Below, one piece after another: positions 33,087 to 41,304 of a stretch of DNA of 64,000 nucleotides (positions are counted from its first letter, which is position 1; every line of letters starts with the position of its first letter). The notes under the pieces were generated by a model. The model did not search any database. It saw only the letters and a list, made by a program, of their open reading frames with translations, and was not told the origin of the DNA. The stretch lies in assembly GCF_014779765.1 (NCBI RefSeq), contig NZ_JACXZA010000010.1, forward strand, positions 78,372 through 142,371, written 5' to 3'. The position numbers and the translations under genes are program-made. Origin of the DNA: Paenibacillus terricola (lineage in GTDB: Bacteria; Bacillota; Bacilli; Paenibacillales; Paenibacillaceae).

Positions 33087-33950
33087 CTACTCTTTCAGAC
33101 CCGAGTGTGCCATCGTCTGAAGCACCATTCGCTGCGTTACAACGAAGACAACAATCGTCGGGATAATCATTAACAAGCTCGCTGCGCCGAGCGTACCGAC
33201 TCGGGCGATCACACCAACACCGCCACTAAGCGTAAGCACTGCGAACGGCAGCGTCTTCATATCATCGTCAGTCGTGTATACCTGAGCCGGATGCGGATCA
33301 TTCCATGCCGCGATGAAGCTCAGCAGTGCGAAAGTCGAAATAGCAGGCTTCAGCATCGGCATAACGACTGCCCAGAATACTCTCCACTCGGATGCACCGT
33401 CCATCCGCGCTGCTTCCAGCAACGCGTCCGGCAATTGACGCAGGAACTGCGTCATCAGGAACATCCCGGTAGGCGCTGCCACGAACGGCAGGATGAGTGC
33501 CCAATACGTATTGATCAGGTGCAGCTTACTGATGAGCAAATATTGTGGAATTTGCACAACCAGCGGCGAGAACATGAGCGCAAGGACAATCATGTTAAAA
33601 ATAAAGCTGCCGAAACGCATTTTGTGTTTAGCCAGCGGATAAGCTGCCATCGCGGAAATAATGACGCCGAAGACGACGATACAGCCGCTGACAAAAATAC
33701 TATTAAAGATGTAACGGGAGAACGGTACGGACGTCGTCCCCGTAATGAGCAGCAAATCCCGGAAGTTCATCAATGTCGGGTTTTTCACGAAGAAGCGCGG
33801 CGGGAATAAGAACAGCTCGCTCGTCGGCTTGAACGCGTTGGAAATCATATAAATCAGAGGCAATAGCATCAGTACGCCGAGTGCCGTAAGAAACAGATAC
33901 AGCACGATGCCGCCCCAATCGATTCTTCTGCCTTTCACAGTGCCAGTCAT
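33087..33950 (-). CDS. carbohydrate ABC transporter permease (MalG type), second pair
   Basis: 287 residues, six helices, EAA loop EAARMDGASEWRVFWAVVMP. It begins 7 nt after its partner permease stops and ends 12 nt before the NHL/TPR gene. With the upstream MalF-type permease and the 1008-residue binding protein it should make a complete importer apart from the ATPase. The loop before the last helix (PHPAQVYTTDDDMKTLPFAV) is typical of CUT1 permeases. Confidence 0.92.
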   Translation of the reverse strand: MTGTVKGRRIDWGGIVLYLFLTALGVLMLLPLIYMISNAFKPTSELFLFPPRFFVKNPTLMNFRDLLLITGTTSVPFSRYIFNSIFVSGCIVVFGVIISAMAAYPLAKHKMRFGSFIFNMIVLALMFSPLVVQIPQYLLISKLHLINTYWALILPFVAAPTGMFLMTQFLRQLPDALLEAARMDGASEWRVFWAVVMPMLKPAISTFALLSFIAAWNDPHPAQVYTTDDDMKTLPFAVLTLSGGVGVIARVGTLGAASLLMIIPTIVVFVVTQRMVLQTMAHSGLKE

Positions 33951-33957
33951 CGTGGTA

Positions 33958-34917
33958 TCAGTCCTTTCCTAGCCATTTGAATATGAGACGATTGATACCG
34001 ATCATCATGGCGAACAAGACGACTGCAATCGCTGCTGCATAGCCCATCTCGAACTTAATGAACGCATAATCGTACATATGGGTCATGATTGTATGGCCTG
34101 CGTACAGCGGAGACGGCAAGCCTACGAGCTGCAGACTGACGTCGAAGACAGTCAGCGAGCTAACGATCTGCAGTACGGCACCGAACAGCAACTGCGGCTT
34201 AACGGCTGGAATCGTAATGTAGAAGAGCTGCTGCCACCGGAAACGAATACCGTCGATCGATCCTGCTTCATACAGATCTTTTGGCACGTTCTGCAGGCCG
34301 GCGAGGAACGCTAGGAAGCCTACGCCCATCGACATCCAGAGCGATACGATGATAATAACAGGCACGATGGAATGAATATTTTGCAGGAAAAGATAAGGTT
34401 CGTCGATAATGCCAAGCTTCATTGCATAGTAGTTCAGCAAACCTTTGCGGTCGCCTGCGAACAAATACAGCCACACAACGGCCATTGCAGTCGCACTTGT
34501 AATAGACGGCGTATAGAAGCAAAGCGTATAGAAGAACCGGTATTTGATCGGAATTTGGCTGATCAGCCATGCCAGAATGAAAGACATGGCATAGCCTACC
34601 GGGCCTGTAATGAAAGCGAACTTCAGCGTAATGCCGACGGCTTTCAAGAAGATGTCGTCGTCTACGAACAGCAGCTTGTAGTTGGACAAGCCGATGAACT
34701 TAGCCGGTTCCATCATGTTGTAATACGTAAAGCTCATGCCGATCGAAGTCAATACGGGCAGAACCGTAAAGACAAAGAATAAAATTAAGAAAGGCGCAAG
34801 AAACATCCATGAAATGCGGTCTCTCTTCAAGTCGCTCCATAGAACGGCCAATTTGCCAGGCTTGCGAAGGCTGACCTTAGTCTGCTCGTTCAGAGCAGGC
34901 GATGATTGCGTTGTCAT
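33958..34917 (-). CDS. sugar ABC transporter permease (MalF type), second pair
   Basis: 319 residues, N-terminal cytoplasmic tail of about 30 residues, six helices, EAA loop YEAGSIDGIRFRWQQLFYIT (an EAG variant of the usual EAA). AAAGGAGG lies 9 nt upstream, and the ATG overlaps the stop of the binding-protein gene by 4 nt. It pairs with the next permease. Confidence 0.92.
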   Translation of the reverse strand: MTTQSSPALNEQTKVSLRKPGKLAVLWSDLKRDRISWMFLAPFLILFFVFTVLPVLTSIGMSFTYYNMMEPAKFIGLSNYKLLFVDDDIFLKAVGITLKFAFITGPVGYAMSFILAWLISQIPIKYRFFYTLCFYTPSITSATAMAVVWLYLFAGDRKGLLNYYAMKLGIIDEPYLFLQNIHSIVPVIIIVSLWMSMGVGFLAFLAGLQNVPKDLYEAGSIDGIRFRWQQLFYITIPAVKPQLLFGAVLQIVSSLTVFDVSLQLVGLPSPLYAGHTIMTHMYDYAFIKFEMGYAAAIAVVLFAMMIGINRLIFKWLGKD

Positions 34918-37900
34918 GGTTTGTCGCCTCCTTTCCCTTGATCCATTGCAGTGACACTAGCTGCGCTCGTTGCCGAGCTGGACGAATCTTTGGTTTCGTC
35001 CAACCCGAACTCCTCGCGTTTCTTACGCAGCTCTTTGTTGATCGAGCGAACGCCCTCTTCCACTGCTTCGCGCGTAATCTTACCGTTCAGAACAACCTCG
35101 TTCCAGATGTTTGCAATGTGACGAGTCGTGTAGTAGCCGCCGATAACGACCTCGCGTTCTTTGAACCAGTTCCATTGCTCCATGATGGCATTGATGTCTG
35201 AAGTCGACCAAGGCATTTCTTTGAGCGCCTCGATGTTCGCTGTATTCCAACGAGCTTCTACGCCGAGCAGCGATTCGAGCTCTGAGCCGAATCTCTCTTG
35301 CGTGTCTGCACTCGTCCACCATTTGAGGAAGTCCCACGATTGATCTTTCATATCCGTGCTCTTGAAAATGATGCCCGTCTGTGCCAGACCGCCAGTCGAA
35401 CGGTTGATTTGCCCATCCGCTTGCTTAATGCCTGGCATCGGCTTCATTCCCCACCAGCCAGTCAGCTCTGGAGCCGCTGTCGACAACAGGACGTAAGTCG
35501 AGTAATCCGCAACCCCGATTGGCATTTCGCCAGAACGGAAGCGATTGTAGAAGTCAGCTTGCTTCTGGATCTTGTAGTTCGTGAACAATCCCGTCCACAT
35601 CTTGAATGCATTGAGCGCTTCTGGGCTGTCCAGGTTCGATTTCTTACCGTTGTCCTTATAGAACTCACCGTTCTGTTGGAACAGGAATGGCGCGAACTCG
35701 TTGATCGCCAGCGCCGGGTTATTCGGCGAGTGCGGATAATAGAAGTCCATGCCGTTCTGCTGCAGAACAGGGATCATGTTCATAACTTCTTCCCATGTAT
35801 CTGGGATGTCCTTTTCTGAATAGCCGAGCTGCTCCATAATATCTTTGCGGTAGAACAACATGTTGAAGTTCTGATTCTCCGGAAGAGCGAAGCTGCCGCC
35901 ATTGTACTGATATGGAATCAATGCTCCTGGACGGAAACGAGCCGCGACATCGTCATAATCCGAGAAATCTTTCAAGTTAACGAGACCATTACGAACGGCA
36001 TAATCGATTGGCACTTCCGCATCGACGCCAAGCGCTACGTCAGGTGCGATGCCGGACGTATTCGCAAGCAGGAGCACCTGCGAGTTGTTCGCCGGAATAA
36101 CGTTCACGTTAACCTTAATGCCTGTGCTAGGCGTGAAATCTTCATCGATCATCTGTTTAATAATGTCGACCCAATCGCGACCGCGGGCGATCCATACTTC
36201 AAGCACTTTCTCGCCTTTGTACGAGTTGCCTACGTTGCTGTAGTCCTTCGTGAACGATGTGAAGAAGTCGTAAGCCATCGTTCCCGTACGTGTAAGCCAG
36301 CCCGCCGCTGGACGCGGCCACTTCTGCTCCGGCGATTTGACGATGAGATAGTCGAGCACCATGCTCTGCTTCGTCAATCCGCTCACCCACGTACCCAGCG
36401 ACGACTGCAAGTCCGTAAACTGATTCATACGCGCTGGTATCGACTTCGTATCGTTAGCCATACTGAGCAGCACATCGCGAGCCTCGTACAGCGTACTAAC
36501 TTCGGAGCTGCCTTGGTTTACGCCAAGCGCATACAAGCCTTGAATAACGTCGTCAAAATGCTTCGCCATCAATTGCAAACGAGGTACCAGGTTTACAATG
36601 TTGCGCTCCAGCGTCCAGTCGCCGTTAACGTCAGGGTTCGTACCCGTTACTTGGATAACCTCACGACCGATAAGAGACATTTTGCGAATCGTATTCGTTA
36701 CCGTCTCGAGCAGCGGTCCAAGCGCTCCGACCTGCACTTCCATGCGGATCGTGTGCTTGCCCTTCTCGAGGTAGAACAGATAAGGATCGCTGTCATCCTT
36801 CGCGCCGAACTTGGAGATTTGCCATTCCGATTTGTACGGGAACGTCATTTCATTCATTTCTTTGAATGGGAACTTGCCGTCGATCGTAATCGAACGCTGA
36901 ACGGGAATACCATTCAAGAACCATTGTCCATAGCGGGCACCAATCTCGTATAGGCCGCTCTCAGGCACTTCGACATCCCACTGCGCCCATTGACCGCCCG
37001 TACGCCAGCTTGCTCCGCCGAACGCATTAAGTGCAATTGCATCCTTATTGAAAGGCTCCGTATCCGGCTCGCGGTCTTCAATCCGTTTGAGCGTTGGGTC
37101 CGAACGAAGCGTCGCTTCTTCTGCCTGCACTTTGATCAAAATGTTGCTGACTGGCTTATAGCCTTGTTCAGCATATTGCTTCTGAACATCTGCATATGTG
37201 GGAAGATGCTCAGGAGCAAATATGTAAACGGCTCCGATGGCACCGGGCTCACGAATGTTGCCGATCCGAATCGTATGTTTGCCTTTCGTCAAGTAATAAC
37301 GAAACGGATCATACGACTTGCCTTCCGAATCTTTGAATGCACGGTTCTGCCAACCGAAAACCTCTTCCCTTCGAGGGTTGAATTCGTTGCCTTGATTGTC
37401 CTTCCAGGTTTCCCCGGTTTCTTGCCACATACGTTGAAACTCAAGCTTCTTGGATTGATAGAACGGATAACTGCCGTCCACCTGTACGCTTCTTACGATT
37501 GAAGAACGTTTGCCTTCCATTGCGTAGTAATCCATCGACATTTGATAGAAACCTTCCGCTGGAACATCAAACGTATATTCAACCCAGCTTTCTTCATCTT
37601 CAAGCGCCACAACATTACCTTGGCGGTCACCTAATTGATCCAGCTTCTTTGCACCTTCGTTGCTAATTGCCGAGTAATCAGCACCATTCAACGCCAGCGA
37701 GAAATCTTCTGCATCCTTAACGTCTTGCTTGACGAGATCATCGTAGTAATCTTGATACGATGCCTCCAACTTGCTGCCCCCGTCTTCCAGCACCGAACTT
37801 TCATCGACGCCGCTCAAATCCGGCAAGCCTGCAAGCGCTTGATCATCATAACCTCTCGTACCGTTCCACCAAATGAAAAATCCGATCAGTGCAATTACGA

Positions 37901-37940
37901 CAACGATCGTTACCTTAAACCTTTTCAGCCAACGAAACAC
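34914..37940 (-). CDS. giant membrane-anchored solute-binding protein with N-terminal carbohydrate-binding-like modules
   Basis: 1008 residues, about twice the usual size. A single N-terminal helix (VTIVVVIALIGFFIWW, no lipobox) anchors it. Two tandem beta-sandwich modules of CBM35-like pattern follow (about 95-245 and 280-440; WVEYTFDVPAEGFYQMSMDY, FYLEKGKHTIRMEV), then a helical linker. The C-terminal 430 residues are a family-1 solute-binding domain (LNMLF-like NFNMLFYRKDIMEQLGYS, IPDTWEEVM). The start is GTG at 37940: AAGGGGGTG lies 7 nt upstream, whereas the longer frame from 38072 lacks a ribosome-binding site. It overlaps the permease gene by 4 nt. It probably captures a polymeric glycan for the adjacent permeases. 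Confidence 0.88.
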   Translation of the reverse strand: MFRWLKRFKVTIVVVIALIGFFIWWNGTRGYDDQALAGLPDLSGVDESSVLEDGGSKLEASYQDYYDDLVKQDVKDAEDFSLALNGADYSAISNEGAKKLDQLGDRQGNVVALEDEESWVEYTFDVPAEGFYQMSMDYYAMEGKRSSIVRSVQVDGSYPFYQSKKLEFQRMWQETGETWKDNQGNEFNPRREEVFGWQNRAFKDSEGKSYDPFRYYLTKGKHTIRIGNIREPGAIGAVYIFAPEHLPTYADVQKQYAEQGYKPVSNILIKVQAEEATLRSDPTLKRIEDREPDTEPFNKDAIALNAFGGASWRTGGQWAQWDVEVPESGLYEIGARYGQWFLNGIPVQRSITIDGKFPFKEMNEMTFPYKSEWQISKFGAKDDSDPYLFYLEKGKHTIRMEVQVGALGPLLETVTNTIRKMSLIGREVIQVTGTNPDVNGDWTLERNIVNLVPRLQLMAKHFDDVIQGLYALGVNQGSSEVSTLYEARDVLLSMANDTKSIPARMNQFTDLQSSLGTWVSGLTKQSMVLDYLIVKSPEQKWPRPAAGWLTRTGTMAYDFFTSFTKDYSNVGNSYKGEKVLEVWIARGRDWVDIIKQMIDEDFTPSTGIKVNVNVIPANNSQVLLLANTSGIAPDVALGVDAEVPIDYAVRNGLVNLKDFSDYDDVAARFRPGALIPYQYNGGSFALPENQNFNMLFYRKDIMEQLGYSEKDIPDTWEEVMNMIPVLQQNGMDFYYPHSPNNPALAINEFAPFLFQQNGEFYKDNGKKSNLDSPEALNAFKMWTGLFTNYKIQKQADFYNRFRSGEMPIGVADYSTYVLLSTAAPELTGWWGMKPMPGIKQADGQINRSTGGLAQTGIIFKSTDMKDQSWDFLKWWTSADTQERFGSELESLLGVEARWNTANIEALKEMPWSTSDINAIMEQWNWFKEREVVIGGYYTTRHIANIWNEVVLNGKITREAVEEGVRSINKELRKKREEFGLDETKDSSSSATSAASVTAMDQGKGGDKP

Positions 37941-38068
37941 CAAGGAGCACCCCCTTGCCAAATGAACTCTTGCGATTAACCTTCTGATTCGGCGCATCGT
38001 ATACGATAAAAAAATACTTAACGTAGTCACCCAAGGATGAGCGACCACTTTTATTGTCGTTTTTATCG

Positions 38069-38124
38069 CCATATTGGAAAGCTCATTTCATCAGCATCCC
38101 GGAAATGAGAGCTTTCCAATGTGG
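38069..38124. other. 56-bp imperfect hairpin upstream of the giant binding-protein gene
   Basis: CCATATTGG pairs with CCAATGTGG, continued by AAAGCTC/GAGCTTT and ATTTC/GAAAT with a 2-nt bulge. It has no T tail on either strand, so it is not a simple terminator. It lies about 130 nt ahead of the GTG start, possibly in the 5' leader. Confidence 0.55.
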
Positions 38125-38125
38125 C

Positions 38126-38164
38126 AAAAACAACCGAATCATCCCAAGAAGCAGGATGATTCGG
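38126..38164 (-). terminator. terminator after the sugar-binding lipoprotein gene
   Basis: CCGAATCATCC pairs with GGATGATTCGG around a 9-nt loop on the minus strand, followed by TTGTTTTT. It lies 16 nt past the stop codon. Confidence 0.9.
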
Positions 38165-38179
38165 AGTTAAACCAATGAA

Positions 38180-39640
38180 TTAGCCTTGCAGCTGTTTCAG
38201 CAGCTTGTCTTTCTCTGGCTTAAGTTTCTTCTCGATGTTCTCTTGCGCTTTTGCAATCGCCGTTTTGGAGTCAACGTTTTTGTCGATTGCGTTAAGAACT
38301 TCGCCAACCCACAGCGGCCATGCAAGACCGTCAAGCGTCGTGTAACGGCGTACAGGAATCGAATCCGTCAGGGACGAGTAGAATGCGAAGTCGGATTGAC
38401 CGCCGAGGTACTCATTCACATGGTTTTTGTACCAGTCGAGCGACGTGATGTTCTTCCAGTCCGGTTGAACCGATTGCTCAACTTCGATTTTCCATGCTGC
38501 TTCGGAAGTCGTGATCCACTCAGCGAATGCGAATGCTGCTTCTTTGTTTTGGCTTTGCGCAGGAATGACGAACGTCGAACCGCCCATGCCCCACTCCAGA
38601 CCCCATGGCGCTTTCGTCGTTTTCCATTTGCCCTTCAGGTCAGGGAAGTTAGCCGCCAGGTCACGAGCGCCGTATGTACCAGCTACGTACATAACGGATT
38701 CACCCTTCTTAACGCGCTGCTTGCCTTTGTCGCTGTAGAGACCGTCATGTGGAGCGATTTTCAATTGCGTTACTTTCTTCGAGATATCGAGGAACTTAAC
38801 GAATTCGTCCGTGTTACGAACCCAGTTCAGATCTTTGTCATAGTAGCCAAGCATGTCGCCGAGCCAGTGAACGGGTGAATCGCGCCATTCCATGGAGTAC
38901 TTGTTGTTTGCTTTGAGCGTTTGCGCGAGCGTGAAGAACTGATCTGGATCTTGGATGTATTCACCCAGTTCGTCCGGATCGGAAGGCAGACCGAGTTCTT
39001 CGAAGATGTCCGAACGGTAGTATGTAACCGCTGGCGTTACGTCCCACGGCATGCCGAGCAATTGCGTACCGTCGATCGAGGACCAGCGGTTCCAGTTGTA
39101 CTCGGATACGTAATCTTTATATTTACCTGCATCAAAAGGTTGTTCGAGGAGGTTCGTCAGAACGCCGCCCGTGCTGTAGCGCGGGAATTGACCTTGTTCT
39201 ACGAGTGCAACGTCAGGAGCACCTTTGCCTGCAGCCAATGTCGTTTGCAGTTTGTTGTGCAGATCGTCGAATGGTACGAATACCGTTTTGAGCTTGATGT
39301 TAGGGTAAGCTGCGTTAAATGCTTTCGTCAGCGCTTCATCGTTCTTCTTATTATCGAGGAACGTCCAGAACGTTACTTCGCCGGAGATGTTAGGATCGAT
39401 CGAAGATTTAGGGAACGTCATGTCGGAAGAGTTGCCTTCCGTCGTTTTTACGTCAGCATCCGCTTCAGGATCTGCAGCCGCATCATCCGTTTTTGTATCC
39501 GTACCGGTCGTATCCGCTGCTTGCGTATCTGCCTTCGTATCAGTCTTCGTATCATCCGATTTACTTCCGCCGTTGGAGCAAGCCGACAGCACGAGCGCCG
39601 CCGCTGACACAAGAACAAAAGATTTCATCCATTTACTCAT
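38180..39640 (-). CDS. extracellular sugar-binding lipoprotein (family 1)
   Basis: 486 residues. Lipoprotein signal peptide ending LVLSAC, then a 60-residue Thr/Asp/Ala-rich low-complexity linker (TKTDTKADTQAADTTGTDTK), then a CUT1-type binding fold (SGEVTFWTFLDNKKNDEALT; APDVALVEQGQFPRYSTGG). AAGGAGG lies 8 nt before the ATG. It is the promoter-proximal gene of the 26.7-39.6 kb locus and is followed by a terminator, so it should be made in excess. The matching permeases are probably those at 26.8-28.6 kb. Ligand unknown. Confidence 0.93.
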   Translation of the reverse strand: MSKWMKSFVLVSAAALVLSACSNGGSKSDDTKTDTKADTQAADTTGTDTKTDDAAADPEADADVKTTEGNSSDMTFPKSSIDPNISGEVTFWTFLDNKKNDEALTKAFNAAYPNIKLKTVFVPFDDLHNKLQTTLAAGKGAPDVALVEQGQFPRYSTGGVLTNLLEQPFDAGKYKDYVSEYNWNRWSSIDGTQLLGMPWDVTPAVTYYRSDIFEELGLPSDPDELGEYIQDPDQFFTLAQTLKANNKYSMEWRDSPVHWLGDMLGYYDKDLNWVRNTDEFVKFLDISKKVTQLKIAPHDGLYSDKGKQRVKKGESVMYVAGTYGARDLAANFPDLKGKWKTTKAPWGLEWGMGGSTFVIPAQSQNKEAAFAFAEWITTSEAAWKIEVEQSVQPDWKNITSLDWYKNHVNEYLGGQSDFAFYSSLTDSIPVRRYTTLDGLAWPLWVGEVLNAIDKNVDSKTAIAKAQENIEKKLKPEKDKLLKQLQG

Positions 39641-39685
39641 TGTAGAACCCTCCTTTTTTTATCCAACCCAGTGAGCAATGCTTAA

Positions 39686-39699
39686 AGAAACCGTTTACA
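39686..39699 (-). promoter_or_regulatory. CcpA cre site upstream of the sugar-binding lipoprotein
   Basis: Minus-strand TGTAAACGGTTTCT matches 13 of 14 positions of TGWAANCGNTNWCA. It lies about 46 nt before the ATG and well downstream of the proposed promoter, where CcpA would act as a roadblock. Confidence 0.65.
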
Positions 39700-39865
39700 T
39701 TACCATTCAAAACAAGTATTCTAAAGTTACCCAGATCGGTGGCCTAGCATTGAATCGCAACCCAACTTGTAAGTTTCGATATGACTCTTCGCTGCCGTTC
39801 ATACTTGCGTACCTGTGGTTCGCATCATATGAGCACTTGATCCGTGTCAGTACCGCCCCCTCAGC

Positions 39866-39898
39866 TTAGTTTAACAATTATATTAAGTTGTTAACTAA
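39866..39898. promoter_or_regulatory. AT-rich inverted repeat near the transcription start of the lipoprotein operon
   Basis: TTAGTTTAACAA and TTGTTAACTAA are near-perfect inverted arms around a 10-nt centre. The repeat starts 16 nt downstream of the proposed -10, so it could be an operator or a leader hairpin. Confidence 0.45.
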
Positions 39899-39913
39899 TT
39901 TGTTACATTGTTT

Positions 39914-39941
39914 ATTTTACCACGTATGAGTGCGTTTTCAA
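39914..39941 (-). promoter_or_regulatory. promoter of the sugar-binding lipoprotein operon
   Basis: TTGAAA, 16-bp spacer, TAAAAT on the minus strand. It implies a leader of about 265 nt. The 490-nt gap from 39641 to 40131 otherwise holds only the cre site, the inverted repeat and a bidirectional hairpin; I recognise no riboswitch. Confidence 0.5.
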
Positions 39942-40049
39942 GTACCTAAATAGCGAAAATCGAAAAATTAATTTATATATTTATGACGGAGTTAACTTCA
40001 ATGTGAAACATGGACACCTAGCTCCCTATTTCACATTTATATAAACTAG

Positions 40050-40101
40050 AGAAAGAATCCGCTCCAATGCCCATAACGGCGCAGAAGAACGGATTCTTTC
40101 T
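40050..40101 (-). terminator. terminator after the EamA exporter gene
   Basis: GAAAGAATCCG and CGGATTCTTTC pair over 11 bp, with a further TTC/GAG-type partial extension and a loop of about 25 nt. On the minus strand it is followed by T/C-rich sequence. It could work in both directions. Confidence 0.7.
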
Positions 40102-40131
40102 TTATCTTCTATTCTATTAATATAGCTATTA

Positions 40132-41031
40132 CTAGGCTCCCGAGGTTCTACGGTCAATTGAAATCCATACAAGGCCCGCAGCCATCAGTACGGCTCCGCC
40201 CATCTGCCACAACGAAATTCCTTCGTCGAACATGATATAGCCCGCTGCTACTGCTGTAGCGGGAACGACATACCGGAAGAAGTTCGAGCGGGCCGCGCCG
40301 ACGCGGTACATGGCAGCATTCCATACAATGAAGGACAAGACCGTACATATTAATACATTATATAAGGTAACGCTATATTCCTTAATGCCAAGTTCACTCC
40401 ATGCAACCTCACCCCATGCCCCAATCGTCAATGGAAACATAAACAATGCTCCAAACGTAATGAACCAGGTACTTACACGCAGCGCTGAATACGTACGCAT
40501 CAGCGGCATACAGGAGAGATTAAACAACGCCCCGATTAAGCTGATCGAGAACGCCATCAGGTTCCCTTTCATATTCTCGGATGACAGGCTGAAGCCTTCA
40601 GACCCGCCGAGTATGACGAGGCAGACACCTGCAATCGCAATGATTCCGCCAACCGCTAATCTCCGCGTTAACGATTCCTTCGTGAACAGCGGTGCGAATA
40701 ACGCTGCGAATATCGGCCATGGAGCCACATTCAGAAGCGAGGCATTCGCAAGCGTCGTATATTTAATTGAATACATAACGATAATTTCAAGAAGCGTGAC
40801 GCCGAATAGCCCGATTAATGCCAGCTGCAGCGCTGCTCGGAGCGGTATCCCAACATTGCCTTCCTTCCAATATAATATGGCGAAGAAACAGGGTACTGCT
40901 AAACCAAAGCGTAAAAAAGCAAATAAGATCGGATCAAACGTTTCCATCGCAATACGCGAGAAGCCGAAATTAGCTCCCCATATAGCAGCTACTGCCGCTA
41001 GTCCAACATAAGCCCATCTTTTGTTCGCCAT
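40132..41031 (-). CDS. EamA/DMT-family transporter
   Basis: 299 residues, ten membrane helices made of two five-helix EamA repeats. The first repeat begins AAVAAIWGANFGFSRIAMET and the second GNLMAFSISLIGALFNLSCM. These proteins export metabolites or amino acids; the substrate cannot be read from sequence. The first ATG in frame is at 41031; the longer frame begins with TTG at 41109 and has no Shine-Dalgarno. Divergent from the CNNM-type gene. Confidence 0.88.
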   Translation of the reverse strand: MANKRWAYVGLAAVAAIWGANFGFSRIAMETFDPILFAFLRFGLAVPCFFAILYWKEGNVGIPLRAALQLALIGLFGVTLLEIIVMYSIKYTTLANASLLNVAPWPIFAALFAPLFTKESLTRRLAVGGIIAIAGVCLVILGGSEGFSLSSENMKGNLMAFSISLIGALFNLSCMPLMRTYSALRVSTWFITFGALFMFPLTIGAWGEVAWSELGIKEYSVTLYNVLICTVLSFIVWNAAMYRVGAARSNFFRYVVPATAVAAGYIMFDEGISLWQMGGAVLMAAGLVWISIDRRTSGA

Positions 41032-41225
41032 AATTGAAGTTCCAGCCTGCTCTCTGTCTCGAAATGAGGTCGTCTCCGGCCATGAATACTGGACGGATAT
41101 CCGAACCAATCATACGCTCGCGCCATAGCGGCTGTAAAGTGGAGCTTTTCGCTAATAATTCGTTGAATGTTTCACTTTTCCTGACCAATTAACCGCATAT
41201 CGACCTACACCCCCTTACACTCGCA

Positions 41226-41255
41226 TTGTCCGAACTGCGCAATTTTTGCTATAGT
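41226..41255 (+). promoter_or_regulatory. promoter of the CNNM/CorC-type gene
   Basis: TTGTCC, 18-bp spacer, extended -10 TGC-TATAGT, about 50 nt before the ATG. Confidence 0.6.
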
Positions 41256-41304
41256 ATTATGAAAGATACTTATAATAAACATAGAAGGATTGTGATGGAA
41301 CCCA

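Noticed and set aside
38186..39607. Two plus-strand frames (230 and 228 codons) opposite the sugar-binding lipoprotein
   Set aside because: Shadows of a gene with a signal peptide, strong ribosome-binding site and terminator.
39720..39860. A known riboswitch in the leader of the double-importer locus
   Set aside because: No conserved core of a riboswitch class was recognisable by eye.
40310..41011. 233-codon plus-strand frame opposite the EamA exporter
   Set aside because: Antisense shadow; the EamA frame has clear membrane repeats.
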